The translations under genes were made by a program, and so were the position numbers. The notes below the pieces were generated by a model that had not been told where the DNA came from, did not search any database, and saw nothing but the letters and a program-made list of their open reading frames with translations. A stretch of 64,000 nt of DNA. Origin: Flavobacterium ajazii (lineage in GTDB: Bacteria > Bacteroidota > Bacteroidia > Flavobacteriales > Flavobacteriaceae). The stretch spans positions 620,001-684,000 of the forward strand of contig NZ_JAAEHL010000001.1 in NCBI RefSeq assembly GCF_010614725.1, read 5' to 3'. Positions 1 through 8,419 of this stretch are shown here, one piece after another (position 1 is the first letter of the stretch; every line of letters starts with the position of its first letter).

Positions 1-50
1 TTCGACTAAGTTTATCCTGAGCGAAGTCGAATGGACTCAGCCTGACACTC
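1..50. repeat. Dispersed intergenic repeat, copy 1 (touches window edge)
   Basis: This stretch is nearly the same as 27440-27487. It contains TTCGACT and AGTCGAA (1-7 and 25-31) as a perfect 7-bp inverted repeat, followed by a CTCAGCCTGACA block. It lies just past the stop codon of the GH43 gene, as copy 2 lies past the ends of two convergent genes, so it may act as a 3'-end structure. It may continue left of the window. Confidence 0.7.
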
Positions 51-76
51 ATTTTTAATTTCACCCAAAGGTTACA

Positions 77-1669
77 TTATTTTCTAACCAGCGAAATATC
101 ATCAACCTGACAGGAAGCATTTGCCTCACCATCACACTGAAAACCAATTTCAACTTTGCCATCCTTTACAGGTATGTTTTTTATCGAAATTGTTTTCCAG
201 TCTGAATTTTCGTCTTCAATCTTATATTGTAGTTTTATGCCTTTACTTAAAGCATACATTTCTAAGTTTTTAAAACCTTTAGTGTTCTTTATTTTAGCGG
301 TAAGAATGTAAAATCCGTCTTCTAATTTTACGTAAGGTGATGAAGTAATGTTTTGAAAAATTTTTCTTCTAAAACCAACTTTATCTTGAATATTTAAACT
401 TTTTTCGCCTATTACAACTTCTCTGTCATCTTGTGTATTGAAATAATTGATTACTGGAGAAGTTAAAGTATCCAAACTTATTTTATTACCTTCAATAACT
501 TCATTAGTCCAGCCTGTTAATTCTGTTTGTATTGGTTTTACAGGACTTGGAATATGTCTTCGATCTGCTTCAAAACTTCCATTTTTTACATAATTATTAT
601 CGTTGGCTACATTCCACTCACCTGTTTTAGCATCAATATTCCACGAACTAAGTGAATTAAAATAAGGTGTTTTTCCATCGAAAGACATTGGACACCATTG
701 ATTATAACCTAAACCATTGCCCGCAAAATCAGCCCATCGGTCTCCGCAATATAATATGGTTTCCTGCTTGCTTCCTTTTACAGAAAAGAAAAAACCGGTT
801 TGAGATACGTGTGCAAAATCATCTGAAGCCCCGTTTGTAATCAGCATTTCATTTGTAGGCAGATAAGGTCCCCTGATATCATCGGCAACTAAATAATAGG
901 CAAACGAAGCATCCCAGCCATAAATATTAGATGCATACATATAATATTTGTTTTGGTACTTGAACATGCAGTTTCCTTCACGACTCTCGCCTTTGAAAAT
1001 CTGAGTACAGTCTAAAAGATTTACTTTACCCTCTTTAATACCAATTTCTGAAACATATATTTTATTCCTTCCTTTTCCGTAAGAATAAATTAAATACGAT
1101 TTTCCGGTATCTTCGTCAGTAAATACAGTCTGATCTCCGGTATTACTGGTTCCAATCATTTTCTCCATATTGATTTTCTGATGCCAGCTAAATTGTCCTG
1201 TTGGAGAATCTGCAAGCATAATCAGTACTTCACTACCATGCTGCACAAACATGGCATACTTATTCAGTTCTTTTATGTACGCTACTCCTAAACGCCCTAC
1301 CCATGTTTTACCTGACTTATTCACATCGTCTTTGGTTACAACATCTCCTTCAAATGTCCAGTTAACTAAATCTGTAGAACTATAACAGGTAACCGATTTA
1401 AATGTAGCATTCGGCAAAGTGATATGTGGAGCATTTCTGTAGATATCCGCTTCTTCATATTGAACACCATACCAGTAATATTTTTGTACTCCTGCAACGG
1501 GTTTTGAAAATTTAAAAATACCTCCCCCCTGACTGTTTAGTGGCTTTCCGTCTTTTGTATTCCAAAAAACATCATTTTTGATATTGCCTTTTTGTGCCTG
1601 AACAGGATTAATGATGCTTAAAGCCAAAATAGTCATCATTAAAACAGGGTGTATTTTTTTAATTTTCAT
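77..1669 (-). CDS. Secreted GH43-type glycoside hydrolase with C-terminal jelly-roll-like module
   Basis: 530 aa with a Sec signal peptide (MKIKKIHPVLMMTILALS... to about residue 26). Residues about 30-350 have the pattern of five-bladed propeller GH43 enzymes: a GGGIFKF/YYWYGV start, then CYSSTDLVNWTFEG, DQTVFTDEDTGKSYLIYSYG and YYMYASNIYGWDAS. The family covers arabinofuranosidases, xylosidases and exo-galactanases; the opening GGG...YYWYG is like the exo-beta-1,3-galactanase branch, but the substrate cannot be fixed from sequence. Residues about 360-530 start with NGSFEADR, typical of a CBM4/9-like sugar-binding jelly roll. It is last in the minus-strand block, 168 bp after uxuA, with a hairpin between, so it may be transcribed separately. 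Confidence 0.85.
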   Translation of the reverse strand: MKIKKIHPVLMMTILALSIINPVQAQKGNIKNDVFWNTKDGKPLNSQGGGIFKFSKPVAGVQKYYWYGVQYEEADIYRNAPHITLPNATFKSVTCYSSTDLVNWTFEGDVVTKDDVNKSGKTWVGRLGVAYIKELNKYAMFVQHGSEVLIMLADSPTGQFSWHQKINMEKMIGTSNTGDQTVFTDEDTGKSYLIYSYGKGRNKIYVSEIGIKEGKVNLLDCTQIFKGESREGNCMFKYQNKYYMYASNIYGWDASFAYYLVADDIRGPYLPTNEMLITNGASDDFAHVSQTGFFFSVKGSKQETILYCGDRWADFAGNGLGYNQWCPMSFDGKTPYFNSLSSWNIDAKTGEWNVANDNNYVKNGSFEADRRHIPSPVKPIQTELTGWTNEVIEGNKISLDTLTSPVINYFNTQDDREVVIGEKSLNIQDKVGFRRKIFQNITSSPYVKLEDGFYILTAKIKNTKGFKNLEMYALSKGIKLQYKIEDENSDWKTISIKNIPVKDGKVEIGFQCDGEANASCQVDDISLVRK

Positions 1670-1703
1670 GTTTTTATCTTTTAATTACAATCTTGTACAT
1701 ATG

Positions 1704-1753
1704 AATAAGTCATATAAGTTCATCTATTTTTAAATGTACTTATATGACTTATT
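1704..1753. repeat. Perfect 16-bp inverted repeat (AT-rich hairpin) between uxuA and GH43
   Basis: AATAAGTCATATAAGT at 1704-1719 is the exact reverse complement of 1738-1753, with an 18-nt loop. It sits in the 168-bp gap after the uxuA stop. No clear T-run follows on the minus strand, so it is only a candidate terminator or RNA-processing hairpin. Confidence 0.6.
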
Positions 1754-1837
1754 TATTCTAAAATCTACACTAAATGAAGATTTTCTACTTTAATGAAAGT
1801 TTATTATTTCCCAATTATTTATTTGAAGATAAACCAA

Positions 1838-3001
1838 TTACAGTGATCGAATAATCCCTTCTTCAAGTCCTCTTAATTCAGCTAAACCTCTTAATCTTCC
1901 AATAGCAGAATAGCCCGGATTGTTTACTTTTCCTAAATCATCCAGCATTTGGTGTCCGTGATCAGGTCTGAACGGAATAGAAAGATTATTATTTTTTTGA
2001 ATCAACAATAATTCTTTAACTACTGCATACATATCAACATTTCCGTCTAAGTGATCTGCTTCAAAAAAATTACCTTCTTCGTCTCTTCGTACATTCCTCA
2101 AATGAATAAAATGTATTTTGTCGCCTAAAGCTTTTGCTATTTCAGGTAAATCATTCTTTTCTGATGCTCCAAGAGAACCAGTGCAGAAACAAATTCCGTT
2201 TGATTTATAAGGTGCTTTTGAAAGAATAAAATCATAATCTTCCATTGAATTTACGATACGAGGCAATCCTAAAATATCAAAAGGAGGATCATCCGGATGA
2301 ATAGCTAATTTTACTCCAACTTCATCTGCAACCGGGCAAATTTCATTCAAAAAGTAGCTCAGATTTTCTCTTAAAGCTGCTCTGTCAATATTTTTATACG
2401 GTTTCAATTTTGCCTGCATATCGGCAACAGTCATCTTTTTTTCTCCCGGAATTCCAAACATTACAACATCTGATAATGCTTGCAATTGTTCTTCGTTTAA
2501 TGTGTTAAAACGTTCTTTTGCTTTAGCTGCAATGCTTTCAGGAAAACTGCTTTCTGCATTCTCTCTCTTTAAGATATAAATATCAAAAATAGCCAGATCT
2601 ACCCAGTTAAAATACAAAGCCTCAGAGCCGTCAGGCATTACGTAATCCAATTGCGTTCTTGTCCAGTCATTAACCGGCATGAAATTATAGGTAATAATTT
2701 TGATTCCGCATGCCGCAACATTACGGATGCTTTCTTTGTATTTTTCGATATAAAGCTGATAATCTCCGGATTTTGTTTTAATGTCTTCGTGAACCGTAAT
2801 ACTTTCTACAACGTCCCATGTCAGACCATATGCTTCAACTTCGGCTTTTCTCTTATTGATTTCTTCAACTGTCCATACATCTCCGTGAGGAACGTGGTGC
2901 AGGGCTGTTACAATTCCGGTAGCACCGGTTTGTTTGATATGCTGTAAACTTACCGGATCATTTGGTCCGAACCATCTCCAGGTTTGTATCATTCTGTTCA
3001 T
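1838..3001 (-). CDS. uxuA: Mannonate dehydratase UxuA
   Basis: 387 aa, the usual length for UxuA. It dehydrates D-mannonate to 2-keto-3-deoxy-D-gluconate in the cytoplasmic hexuronate pathway. Family features are visible: the start MIQTWRWFGPNDPVSL, a TIM-barrel pattern with GATGIVTALHHVPHG, VKLAIHPDDPPFDILGLPRIV, GICFCTGSLGA and RPDHGHQMLDDL, which include the metal-binding His and Cys residues known for the family. It follows the SDR gene (ends 3021) by 19 bp, so the two are probably co-transcribed. Its presence implies glucuronate-type acids are used; the galacturonate enzymes (UxaC, UxaB, UxaA) and KDG kinase/aldolase are not in the window. Confidence 0.95.
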   Translation of the reverse strand: MNRMIQTWRWFGPNDPVSLQHIKQTGATGIVTALHHVPHGDVWTVEEINKRKAEVEAYGLTWDVVESITVHEDIKTKSGDYQLYIEKYKESIRNVAACGIKIITYNFMPVNDWTRTQLDYVMPDGSEALYFNWVDLAIFDIYILKRENAESSFPESIAAKAKERFNTLNEEQLQALSDVVMFGIPGEKKMTVADMQAKLKPYKNIDRAALRENLSYFLNEICPVADEVGVKLAIHPDDPPFDILGLPRIVNSMEDYDFILSKAPYKSNGICFCTGSLGASEKNDLPEIAKALGDKIHFIHLRNVRRDEEGNFFEADHLDGNVDMYAVVKELLLIQKNNNLSIPFRPDHGHQMLDDLGKVNNPGYSAIGRLRGLAELRGLEEGIIRSL

Positions 3002-3020
3002 ATTGTTCTTTTCTTAAAAA

Positions 3021-3839
3021 TTATACACCGCTAAAGATTGTAAAACCACCATCTATAGTCACTTTTGAACCTGTAGCAAATTTTGAAGCATCGCTTAGTA
3101 ACCAAACCAAAGCTCCAATTAATTCGTCCGGATTTCCAAAACGTTTGTAAGGTGTATTTGCTATGATTAAATTACCTCTTTCAGTCAAACTTCCATCAGG
3201 ATTCGTTAATAAAGTACGGTTTTGTTCTGTTAAGAAAAACCCTGGAACGATCGAATTCATTCTGATTTTATCTCCATATCGTTTTGCCAATTCAACAGAA
3301 AACCATTTGGTGTAAGAGTCAATAGCTGATTTTGCCAGACTGTATCCTAAAACTTTTGTGATTGCCTGTTCAGTTGCTACAGATGAAATATTTACGATGC
3401 TTCCAACGCTTTCATTGTTTTTTATTACTTCACCAAAAACCTGAGTTGGCAAAAGTGTCCCGAATAAATTCAGGTTCATCACTTTTTGCAAAGCATCCAT
3501 GTTTAATTTAAAAATATCCTGATCTGACTGAATTACAGCCTCTGGCATATTTCCTCCGGCAGCGTTTACCAAACCATCAATTTTTCCGTATTTTGATAGA
3601 ACAAGGTCACGTGCTTTTATCAAATCACTTTCGATGGTTACATCCGCAATTAAGGCTATTGCTTGTCCTCCATTTTTGATAATTAATTCCGCTCTTTCGT
3701 TGGCAACTTTTTCATTTCTTCCCAAAACACCAACTATACCGCCAGCAGCAGCGATACCGTTAACAAAGGCTTCACCTAAAACTCCGGTAGCTCCTGTAAC
3801 AATTATTACTTTTCCTTCTAATGTAAAATCTGTTTTCAA
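3021..3839 (-). CDS. uxuB: SDR-family D-mannonate oxidoreductase (UxuB type)
   Basis: 272-aa classical short-chain dehydrogenase. It has the cofactor motif TGATGVLG near residue 15, the NAAG motif (LVNAAGGNMPEA), a serine in NISSVAT, and the catalytic pair in YSLAK. The C-terminus ends SKFATGSKVTIDGGFTIFSGV, as usual for SDRs. Size, the AAGGNxPEA segment and tight linkage to uxuA fit the SDR-type fructuronate reductase known from Bacillus (YjmF/UxuB), which turns fructuronate into mannonate. A KduD-like 2-keto-3-deoxygluconate dehydrogenase role is a weaker alternative. It lies 20 bp after lutC. Confidence 0.75.
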   Translation of the reverse strand: MKTDFTLEGKVIIVTGATGVLGEAFVNGIAAAGGIVGVLGRNEKVANERAELIIKNGGQAIALIADVTIESDLIKARDLVLSKYGKIDGLVNAAGGNMPEAVIQSDQDIFKLNMDALQKVMNLNLFGTLLPTQVFGEVIKNNESVGSIVNISSVATEQAITKVLGYSLAKSAIDSYTKWFSVELAKRYGDKIRMNSIVPGFFLTEQNRTLLTNPDGSLTERGNLIIANTPYKRFGNPDELIGALVWLLSDASKFATGSKVTIDGGFTIFSGV

Positions 3840-3859
3840 TTTTTTAGTTTTTAGTTTTT

Positions 3860-4447
3860 TTAATCCAGTAAAAATACAATTAATCCTCTTGCGCCGTGTG
3901 CGCCCAACACTAAAGATTGCTCAATATCTGCTGTTTTTGAAGGTCCTGCAATAAAAGTCCCAAAACCGTACTCCAGATTTCCAATTCTTTTGTAAGCCTG
4001 ATGCATCATTGGTAATATATCATTTTTATTGACGATAATTGCTAAATATTGTGCGATAAAAGGAGCTACACGCTGTCCTAATATATCATCAGTTACCCAG
4101 ATGGCGCTATTTTCGGCAACACCAAAATGACCTTTTACTATCGCTAATTCCACATCCTGAAGCGTATGCGGATCATCATTTTTCCAATCTAATGATGCCA
4201 CTTCAGAAAGCTCAGGAATTGTAGTTATGATTCTTCTGTCAAGTGCATAATTATTTCTGATAAAATCTAAAATTTCACTATAATTTGCCACTTCAACACT
4301 CTCTCCACCAATATTTTTCAAAACTGTTTTATAGGTTTCCAAAACATTCGGGTTTTCTGATCCCAAAACCTCTAAATCGGGTAAATCAGTCACAAAATCA
4401 GGCTGATTTTGTTTTATTTTCTTTAATATTTCAGCTTTACTGCTCAT
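3860..4447 (-). CDS. lutC: Lactate utilisation protein C (LUD domain)
   Basis: 195 aa from the ATG at 4445-4447. The frame stays open 29 codons further upstream, but that part lies wholly inside lutB, and the start MSSKAEILKKIKQ looks like normal LutC N-termini. The chosen start overlaps the lutB stop by 11 bp, which suggests translational coupling. It contains the LUD/YkgG pattern, with AENSAIWVTDD, RVAPFIAQYLAIIV and GTFIAGPSKTADIEQSLVLGAHGARGL (shown here only to name the conserved block). LutC is part of the LutABC complex that oxidises L-lactate to pyruvate. Here its substrate probably comes from rhamnose breakdown. Confidence 0.9.
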   Translation of the reverse strand: MSSKAEILKKIKQNQPDFVTDLPDLEVLGSENPNVLETYKTVLKNIGGESVEVANYSEILDFIRNNYALDRRIITTIPELSEVASLDWKNDDPHTLQDVELAIVKGHFGVAENSAIWVTDDILGQRVAPFIAQYLAIIVNKNDILPMMHQAYKRIGNLEYGFGTFIAGPSKTADIEQSLVLGAHGARGLIVFLLD

Positions 4448-5840
4448 TATCCTTCGCTTTAGATTCACGTGAATTTTTCTTGTACCATTCTCTAAAAGAT
4501 TCTTCAGGAACGGCCGGCATTTCACGTTGATCATACCATTTGTTCATTTTATTATTTACTGCTGCAGGAACGTTTTTCATCATAAATCTTCCTGATTTTC
4601 CTGCAATATTGAATATCGTTGGATTAGCCAAAACAGTTGCCATAGTTTTCATGGCTATTGTTTTTGCTGTTGGCGTATGGCCTTCTTTAACCAATACCTG
4701 ACGCCATTTGTACAATTGATCGTGAATATCAATTTTTACAGGACAAACATTGGTACAAGATCCACAAAGCGTACTGGCAAAAGGCAAGTCGGCATTTTTA
4801 CTCATATCCAGATTTGGAGCCAAAATAGAACCAATTGGCCCAGCAACTGCATTATGATAACTATGTCCACCGCTTCGTCTGTAAACCGGGCATGTATTCA
4901 TACAGGCACCACAACGAATACATTTTAACGAGTTTCTAAATTCTTCTCTTCCTAATTGTTTGCTTCTTCCGTTATCCACAATAACGATATGCATCTCCTG
5001 ACCTTCTCTTGGCTTTTTAAAATGACTTGAAAAAGTAGTAATTGGCTGTCCGGTAGCACTTCTGGCCAACAATCTGAGGAAAACTCCCAGATGTTTACGC
5101 TGTGGAACAAGTTTTTCGAATCCCATACAGGCAATGTGTACGTCTGCGAGATGTGCGCCCATATCTGCATTTCCTTCATTCGTGCATACTACAAATTCTC
5201 CAGTCTCTGCAACAGCAAAATTTACCCCTGTTAAAGCAACTTTTCGGGTTAAAAAAGTATTTCTTAAACTTTGGCGTGCAGATTCTGTTAAATATTGAGG
5301 ATTAAAATTTCCTTTTTCAGTACCCAAATGTTCGTGGAACGTTTCACTTACATCTTCTTTTTTAAGGTGAATAGCAGGTAAAACAATATGGCTTGGCGGT
5401 TCTTTACGCAGCTGTACGATGTATTCACCTAAATCGGAATCAATAACTTCAATACCTTTTTCTGCCAAATAATCGTTTAAATGGCATTCTTCAGTAAGCA
5501 TTGACTTTGACTTTACCATTTGCTTTACATCATGCTTCGCCATTATCGAATGTACAATCTCATTATGTTCTTTTGCATCGGCTGCCCAGTGAACAGTAAT
5601 TCCGTTTTTTTGTGCATTTTCTTCAAATTCAATTAAATAATCATGAATATTGGAGAGCACATTATGCTTAATTTGTGAAGCCGTTTCCCTAAGCAATTCC
5701 CAATCCGGAATGTTATGTGCAGCCCTGTCACGTTTTTCACGAACAAACCAAAGTGTTTCATCATGCCAATTTACACGTTCAACATCTTTGTTAAAACGTG
5801 TAGCCGCTTCGCTATGTGGTATTGTTTTTTCTGAAGACAT
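4437..5840 (-). CDS. lutB: Lactate utilisation iron-sulfur protein B
   Basis: 467 aa, normal LutB length. The N-terminal two thirds is a LUD domain (with VALTGVNFAVAETGEFV and CTNEGNADMGAHLADVHI). The C-terminal third has two ferredoxin-like 4Fe-4S motifs: CIRCGACMNTCP around residues 306-317 and CGSCTNVCP around 356-366. In the family it is the iron-sulfur subunit of the L-lactate dehydrogenase complex. Transcription order here is lutA, then a GH28 gene, then lutB and lutC. Only 42 bp separate GH28 and lutB, so the GH28 gene appears to be inside the operon. Confidence 0.95.
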   Translation of the reverse strand: MSSEKTIPHSEAATRFNKDVERVNWHDETLWFVREKRDRAAHNIPDWELLRETASQIKHNVLSNIHDYLIEFEENAQKNGITVHWAADAKEHNEIVHSIMAKHDVKQMVKSKSMLTEECHLNDYLAEKGIEVIDSDLGEYIVQLRKEPPSHIVLPAIHLKKEDVSETFHEHLGTEKGNFNPQYLTESARQSLRNTFLTRKVALTGVNFAVAETGEFVVCTNEGNADMGAHLADVHIACMGFEKLVPQRKHLGVFLRLLARSATGQPITTFSSHFKKPREGQEMHIVIVDNGRSKQLGREEFRNSLKCIRCGACMNTCPVYRRSGGHSYHNAVAGPIGSILAPNLDMSKNADLPFASTLCGSCTNVCPVKIDIHDQLYKWRQVLVKEGHTPTAKTIAMKTMATVLANPTIFNIAGKSGRFMMKNVPAAVNNKMNKWYDQREMPAVPEESFREWYKKNSRESKAKDNEQ

Positions 5841-5882
5841 TTTTTATTATTTTAAAACAAACCCGTTGGGGTCAATTTAGAA

Positions 5883-7253
5883 TCAATTTTTATTTACAAA
5901 ATTCAAAACATTTTCATGAATGTTCTGGTTTTCCTGAACAGCATCAGCAGCAACATTTTTCAGAAATATATTCTCCACCGGAAGTTCTTTCTGTCCTGAA
6001 ATTTTCGAAATAAATTTTACATTTGTTGCTTTAACATTATCCAGATATACATTTTTTATTGGCGTAAGTCTACGCTCAATAGTCGGAACTAAAGTACGCC
6101 ATTGATACAAAACATCTGTATCTATACCAAGTATTCCTGCATCAATTTTACCAGAAACAATATTACTCATATAAATATTGTTTACAAACCCTCCTCTGCG
6201 TTCATTTGTTTTTATGAAAAGAAGATGATTCAGTTTTGCACCATCGACAACCGTACAATTATCAATAAAAACATTTTCAATTCCACCGGATAATTCGCTT
6301 CCGATGGCTACTAGCTGATGACCATTTTTTACGATACAATTACGAATAACAATATTTTTTGAAGGTGTATTTAATAACCATGCATTTTTTCCGCAACCTG
6401 ATTTTATGGCAATGGCATCATCTCCCTGATCAAAAACACAATTTTCAATTAATACGTTTTGACTCATTTCAGGATCAACTCCATCATTATTATGTCCGTG
6501 TGCATAAACTTTAAGATTTCTGAGCACTACATGTTTAGATAAAAAGGGATGAATCGTCCAGAAAGGACTGTTTGTAATCGAAACACCGTCCATCAAAATA
6601 TTTTCGCAACGGTTAAACTGAATGAACTGAGGACGAAAACGGGCAGTATCATTTGCCATTTGTCTTTCTTTCATCGGTTTATTGTAGGAAGCCAGATTAT
6701 ACAATTTTTTCAGGCTTTCCATATGTGATTTTGGACGTGTAAACCATTGTTTCCAGATATCCATTTTGGCTTTCAGTTCACCTTCTCCTGTAATGGCAAT
6801 GTTTTTACACTTATAGGCATAAATTAATGGTGAATAATTGAAGCATTCATATCCTTCCCAGGTTGAGTTTACTGCTGGTAGATAATCATTTGGATCTTCT
6901 GAAAAAAGTAAAACAGCTCCTTTATTCAAGTGAAGGTTCACATTGCTTTTAAAGTGAAATTTCTTTGTCAGCCAATCGCCTTCGGGGATAACCACAATTC
7001 CTCCACCTGCCTTGCTTGCTTTGGCGATTGCTTTATTTATAGCATCAGAAGTTTTGTCTTTATTTCCCTTAACAGCTCCAAAATCAACAATCGAAAATTC
7101 TTTACACTTACTAAAATCCGGAATTTTTATAACCGGCATTTCAAAAGGCGCTTTTACCACTACTTCTTTTAACGTTACCAAAGACGGATCTTTTTTAAAC
7201 GATAAAAAAATAATCGAAAGTATTAATACAAAACCGAGCGTCAATTTTTTCAT
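5883..7253 (-). CDS. Secreted GH28 polygalacturonase-family enzyme inserted between lutA and lutB
   Basis: 456 aa with a short signal peptide (MKKLTLGFVLILSIIFLSF). It is a parallel beta-helix GH28. The catalytic-acid region reads NNDGVDPEMS (about 250) and GDDAIAIKSG (about 275-284). The next motif is NGHQLVAIGSE rather than the textbook GHGxSIGS, and KTNERRGG (about 345) replaces the RxK signature; both variants are seen in exo-acting members and in enzymes for unsaturated or rhamnose-containing oligomers. It probably trims galacturonate from pectin fragments in the periplasm or at the surface. A secreted enzyme splitting lutA from lutBC is odd, and the 161-bp gap before it carries a repeat, so it may have been inserted. 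Confidence 0.88.
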   Translation of the reverse strand: MKKLTLGFVLILSIIFLSFKKDPSLVTLKEVVVKAPFEMPVIKIPDFSKCKEFSIVDFGAVKGNKDKTSDAINKAIAKASKAGGGIVVIPEGDWLTKKFHFKSNVNLHLNKGAVLLFSEDPNDYLPAVNSTWEGYECFNYSPLIYAYKCKNIAITGEGELKAKMDIWKQWFTRPKSHMESLKKLYNLASYNKPMKERQMANDTARFRPQFIQFNRCENILMDGVSITNSPFWTIHPFLSKHVVLRNLKVYAHGHNNDGVDPEMSQNVLIENCVFDQGDDAIAIKSGCGKNAWLLNTPSKNIVIRNCIVKNGHQLVAIGSELSGGIENVFIDNCTVVDGAKLNHLLFIKTNERRGGFVNNIYMSNIVSGKIDAGILGIDTDVLYQWRTLVPTIERRLTPIKNVYLDNVKATNVKFISKISGQKELPVENIFLKNVAADAVQENQNIHENVLNFVNKN

Positions 7254-7267
7254 AAGTAAGCTATTTT

Positions 7268-7389
7268 AACACATAGAGACATAGATTTTAAAGCTTTAAA
7301 AAGGCGTTTTACTTTGCTAAAAAACACATAGCTATGTGTAAATGATTTGTCATTTATTCAATCTTAATTTAACGATGTTTCTATGTGTT
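7268..7389. repeat. Small inverted-repeat element with palindromic centre
   Basis: Outer arms AACACATAGAGACAT (7268-7282) and ATGTTTCTATGTGTT (7375-7389) are reverse complements with one mismatch. A perfect 16-bp palindrome, ACACATAGCTATGTGT, lies at 7324-7339. The element fills the gap between lutA and the inserted GH28 gene. It may be a non-autonomous mobile repeat or a hairpin affecting expression downstream. Confidence 0.65.
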
Positions 7390-7414
7390 TAAATTTTTGT
7401 CCTATTTTATTAAA

Positions 7415-8155
7415 CTATTCTATTCCAGAGTTTAATATTTCAGCAATATGAATCGTTTTTATATGGCTTTTTTGCCTTTTCAAAATTCCTTCCAAATGCA
7501 TCAGACAAGACATATCTCCTCCTGTAATATAATCAACATCGTGCTTTTCATGATCTTTGATTCGGTCCTGACCCATTTTTACAGAAACCGCTTCTTCAGT
7601 TACGCAAAATGTACCTCCAAAACCACAACATTCGTCTTTTCTGCTTAATGAAACCAAATCCAGACCTTTAATATTGTTCAGTAATTGTTCAGGTTTAGAG
7701 AAATATGGTGCGTTCAATTCGGTCATCTGCGAAAGCTTAAGCCCGCGTTGTCCATGGCAGCTTTGATGTATCCCTACTTTGTGCGGAAAATTTCCTTCGA
7801 TGTGATCTACTTTAAGTACATCAGTAATAAATTCTGTTAATTCAAAAACTTTTTTGCGCATTTCTGCCGCCAGTTCTTCCTGTTTTTCATCATGCAAATG
7901 ATCTTTTACATGCAAAACACAACTTCCTGAAGGGCAAACGATATAATCAAATTCTGAAAAATTAGCTATAAAGTTCGCATCACAGCCTTTGGTTAAATGT
8001 GCATAACCGCTGTTAGCCATTGGCTGACCGCAGCAAGTCTGTTTCATCGGAAAACGGACATCGCATCCCAGTTTCATTAATAGTTCATAAGTTGCAATTC
8101 CTACTTTAGGATAAAATTGGTCGACGTAGCAGGGTATGAATAATCCAATTTTCAT
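7415..8155 (-). CDS. lutA: Lactate utilisation protein A (CCG-domain Fe-S oxidoreductase)
   Basis: 246 aa, matching LutA (YkgE) length. It contains two cysteine-rich CCG motifs, MKQTCCGQPMANSGY near residue 40 and KDECCGFGGTFCV near 175, plus GIHQSCHGQRGL, the pattern of heterodisulfide-reductase-like subunits. The start MKIGLFIPCYVDQFYP is typical of the family. It is the first lut gene in transcription order, with the GH28 gene and then lutB/lutC behind it. A 264-bp repeat-bearing gap separates it from the kinase gene upstream. Confidence 0.95.
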   Translation of the reverse strand: MKIGLFIPCYVDQFYPKVGIATYELLMKLGCDVRFPMKQTCCGQPMANSGYAHLTKGCDANFIANFSEFDYIVCPSGSCVLHVKDHLHDEKQEELAAEMRKKVFELTEFITDVLKVDHIEGNFPHKVGIHQSCHGQRGLKLSQMTELNAPYFSKPEQLLNNIKGLDLVSLSRKDECCGFGGTFCVTEEAVSVKMGQDRIKDHEKHDVDYITGGDMSCLMHLEGILKRQKSHIKTIHIAEILNSGIE

Positions 8156-8178
8156 ATTCTTGGTAATTATAATTTTTT

Positions 8179-8381
8179 CACGCAGATTTTTAAAAAGATT
8201 TGAGCTGATTTACATATATTATTTTAAAATTAATTTGCTATAATTTGCAGAATCAGTGTCAAACAAAATCTATATTTTTTCTGCGGTAATCTTTTTTTAC
8301 GCAGTTTATTTTAAAATTAAATCTGCTTGATCCGCAAAATCTGCGAGAAACAAAATACTCCCGCAGATTTTGCAGATTTAG
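8179..8381. repeat. CGCAGATTT-type dispersed repeat cluster between rhaB and lutA
   Basis: The 264-bp gap is mostly made of variants of CGCAGATTTTGCAGATTT in both orientations. GCAAAATCTGCG (8334-8345) pairs perfectly with CGCAGATTTTGC (8362-8373), and a second small hairpin is formed by CTGCG/CGCAG around 8281-8304. Copies like this look like non-coding genome-wide repeats. I see no gene in this gap. Confidence 0.65.
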
Positions 8382-8419
8382 GAGATTTTTTTTCTAATCC
8401 TTTAATCTGCTAATTTATC

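Noticed and set aside
4448..4534. Longer start for lutC
   Set aside because: The extra 29 codons lie inside lutB and do not look like LutC; the ATG at 4447 matches the family start.
7324..7339. Palindrome as a binding site of a lut or rha regulator
   Set aside because: It belongs to a larger inverted element, is not repeated at other lut or rha starts, and has no promoter next to it.
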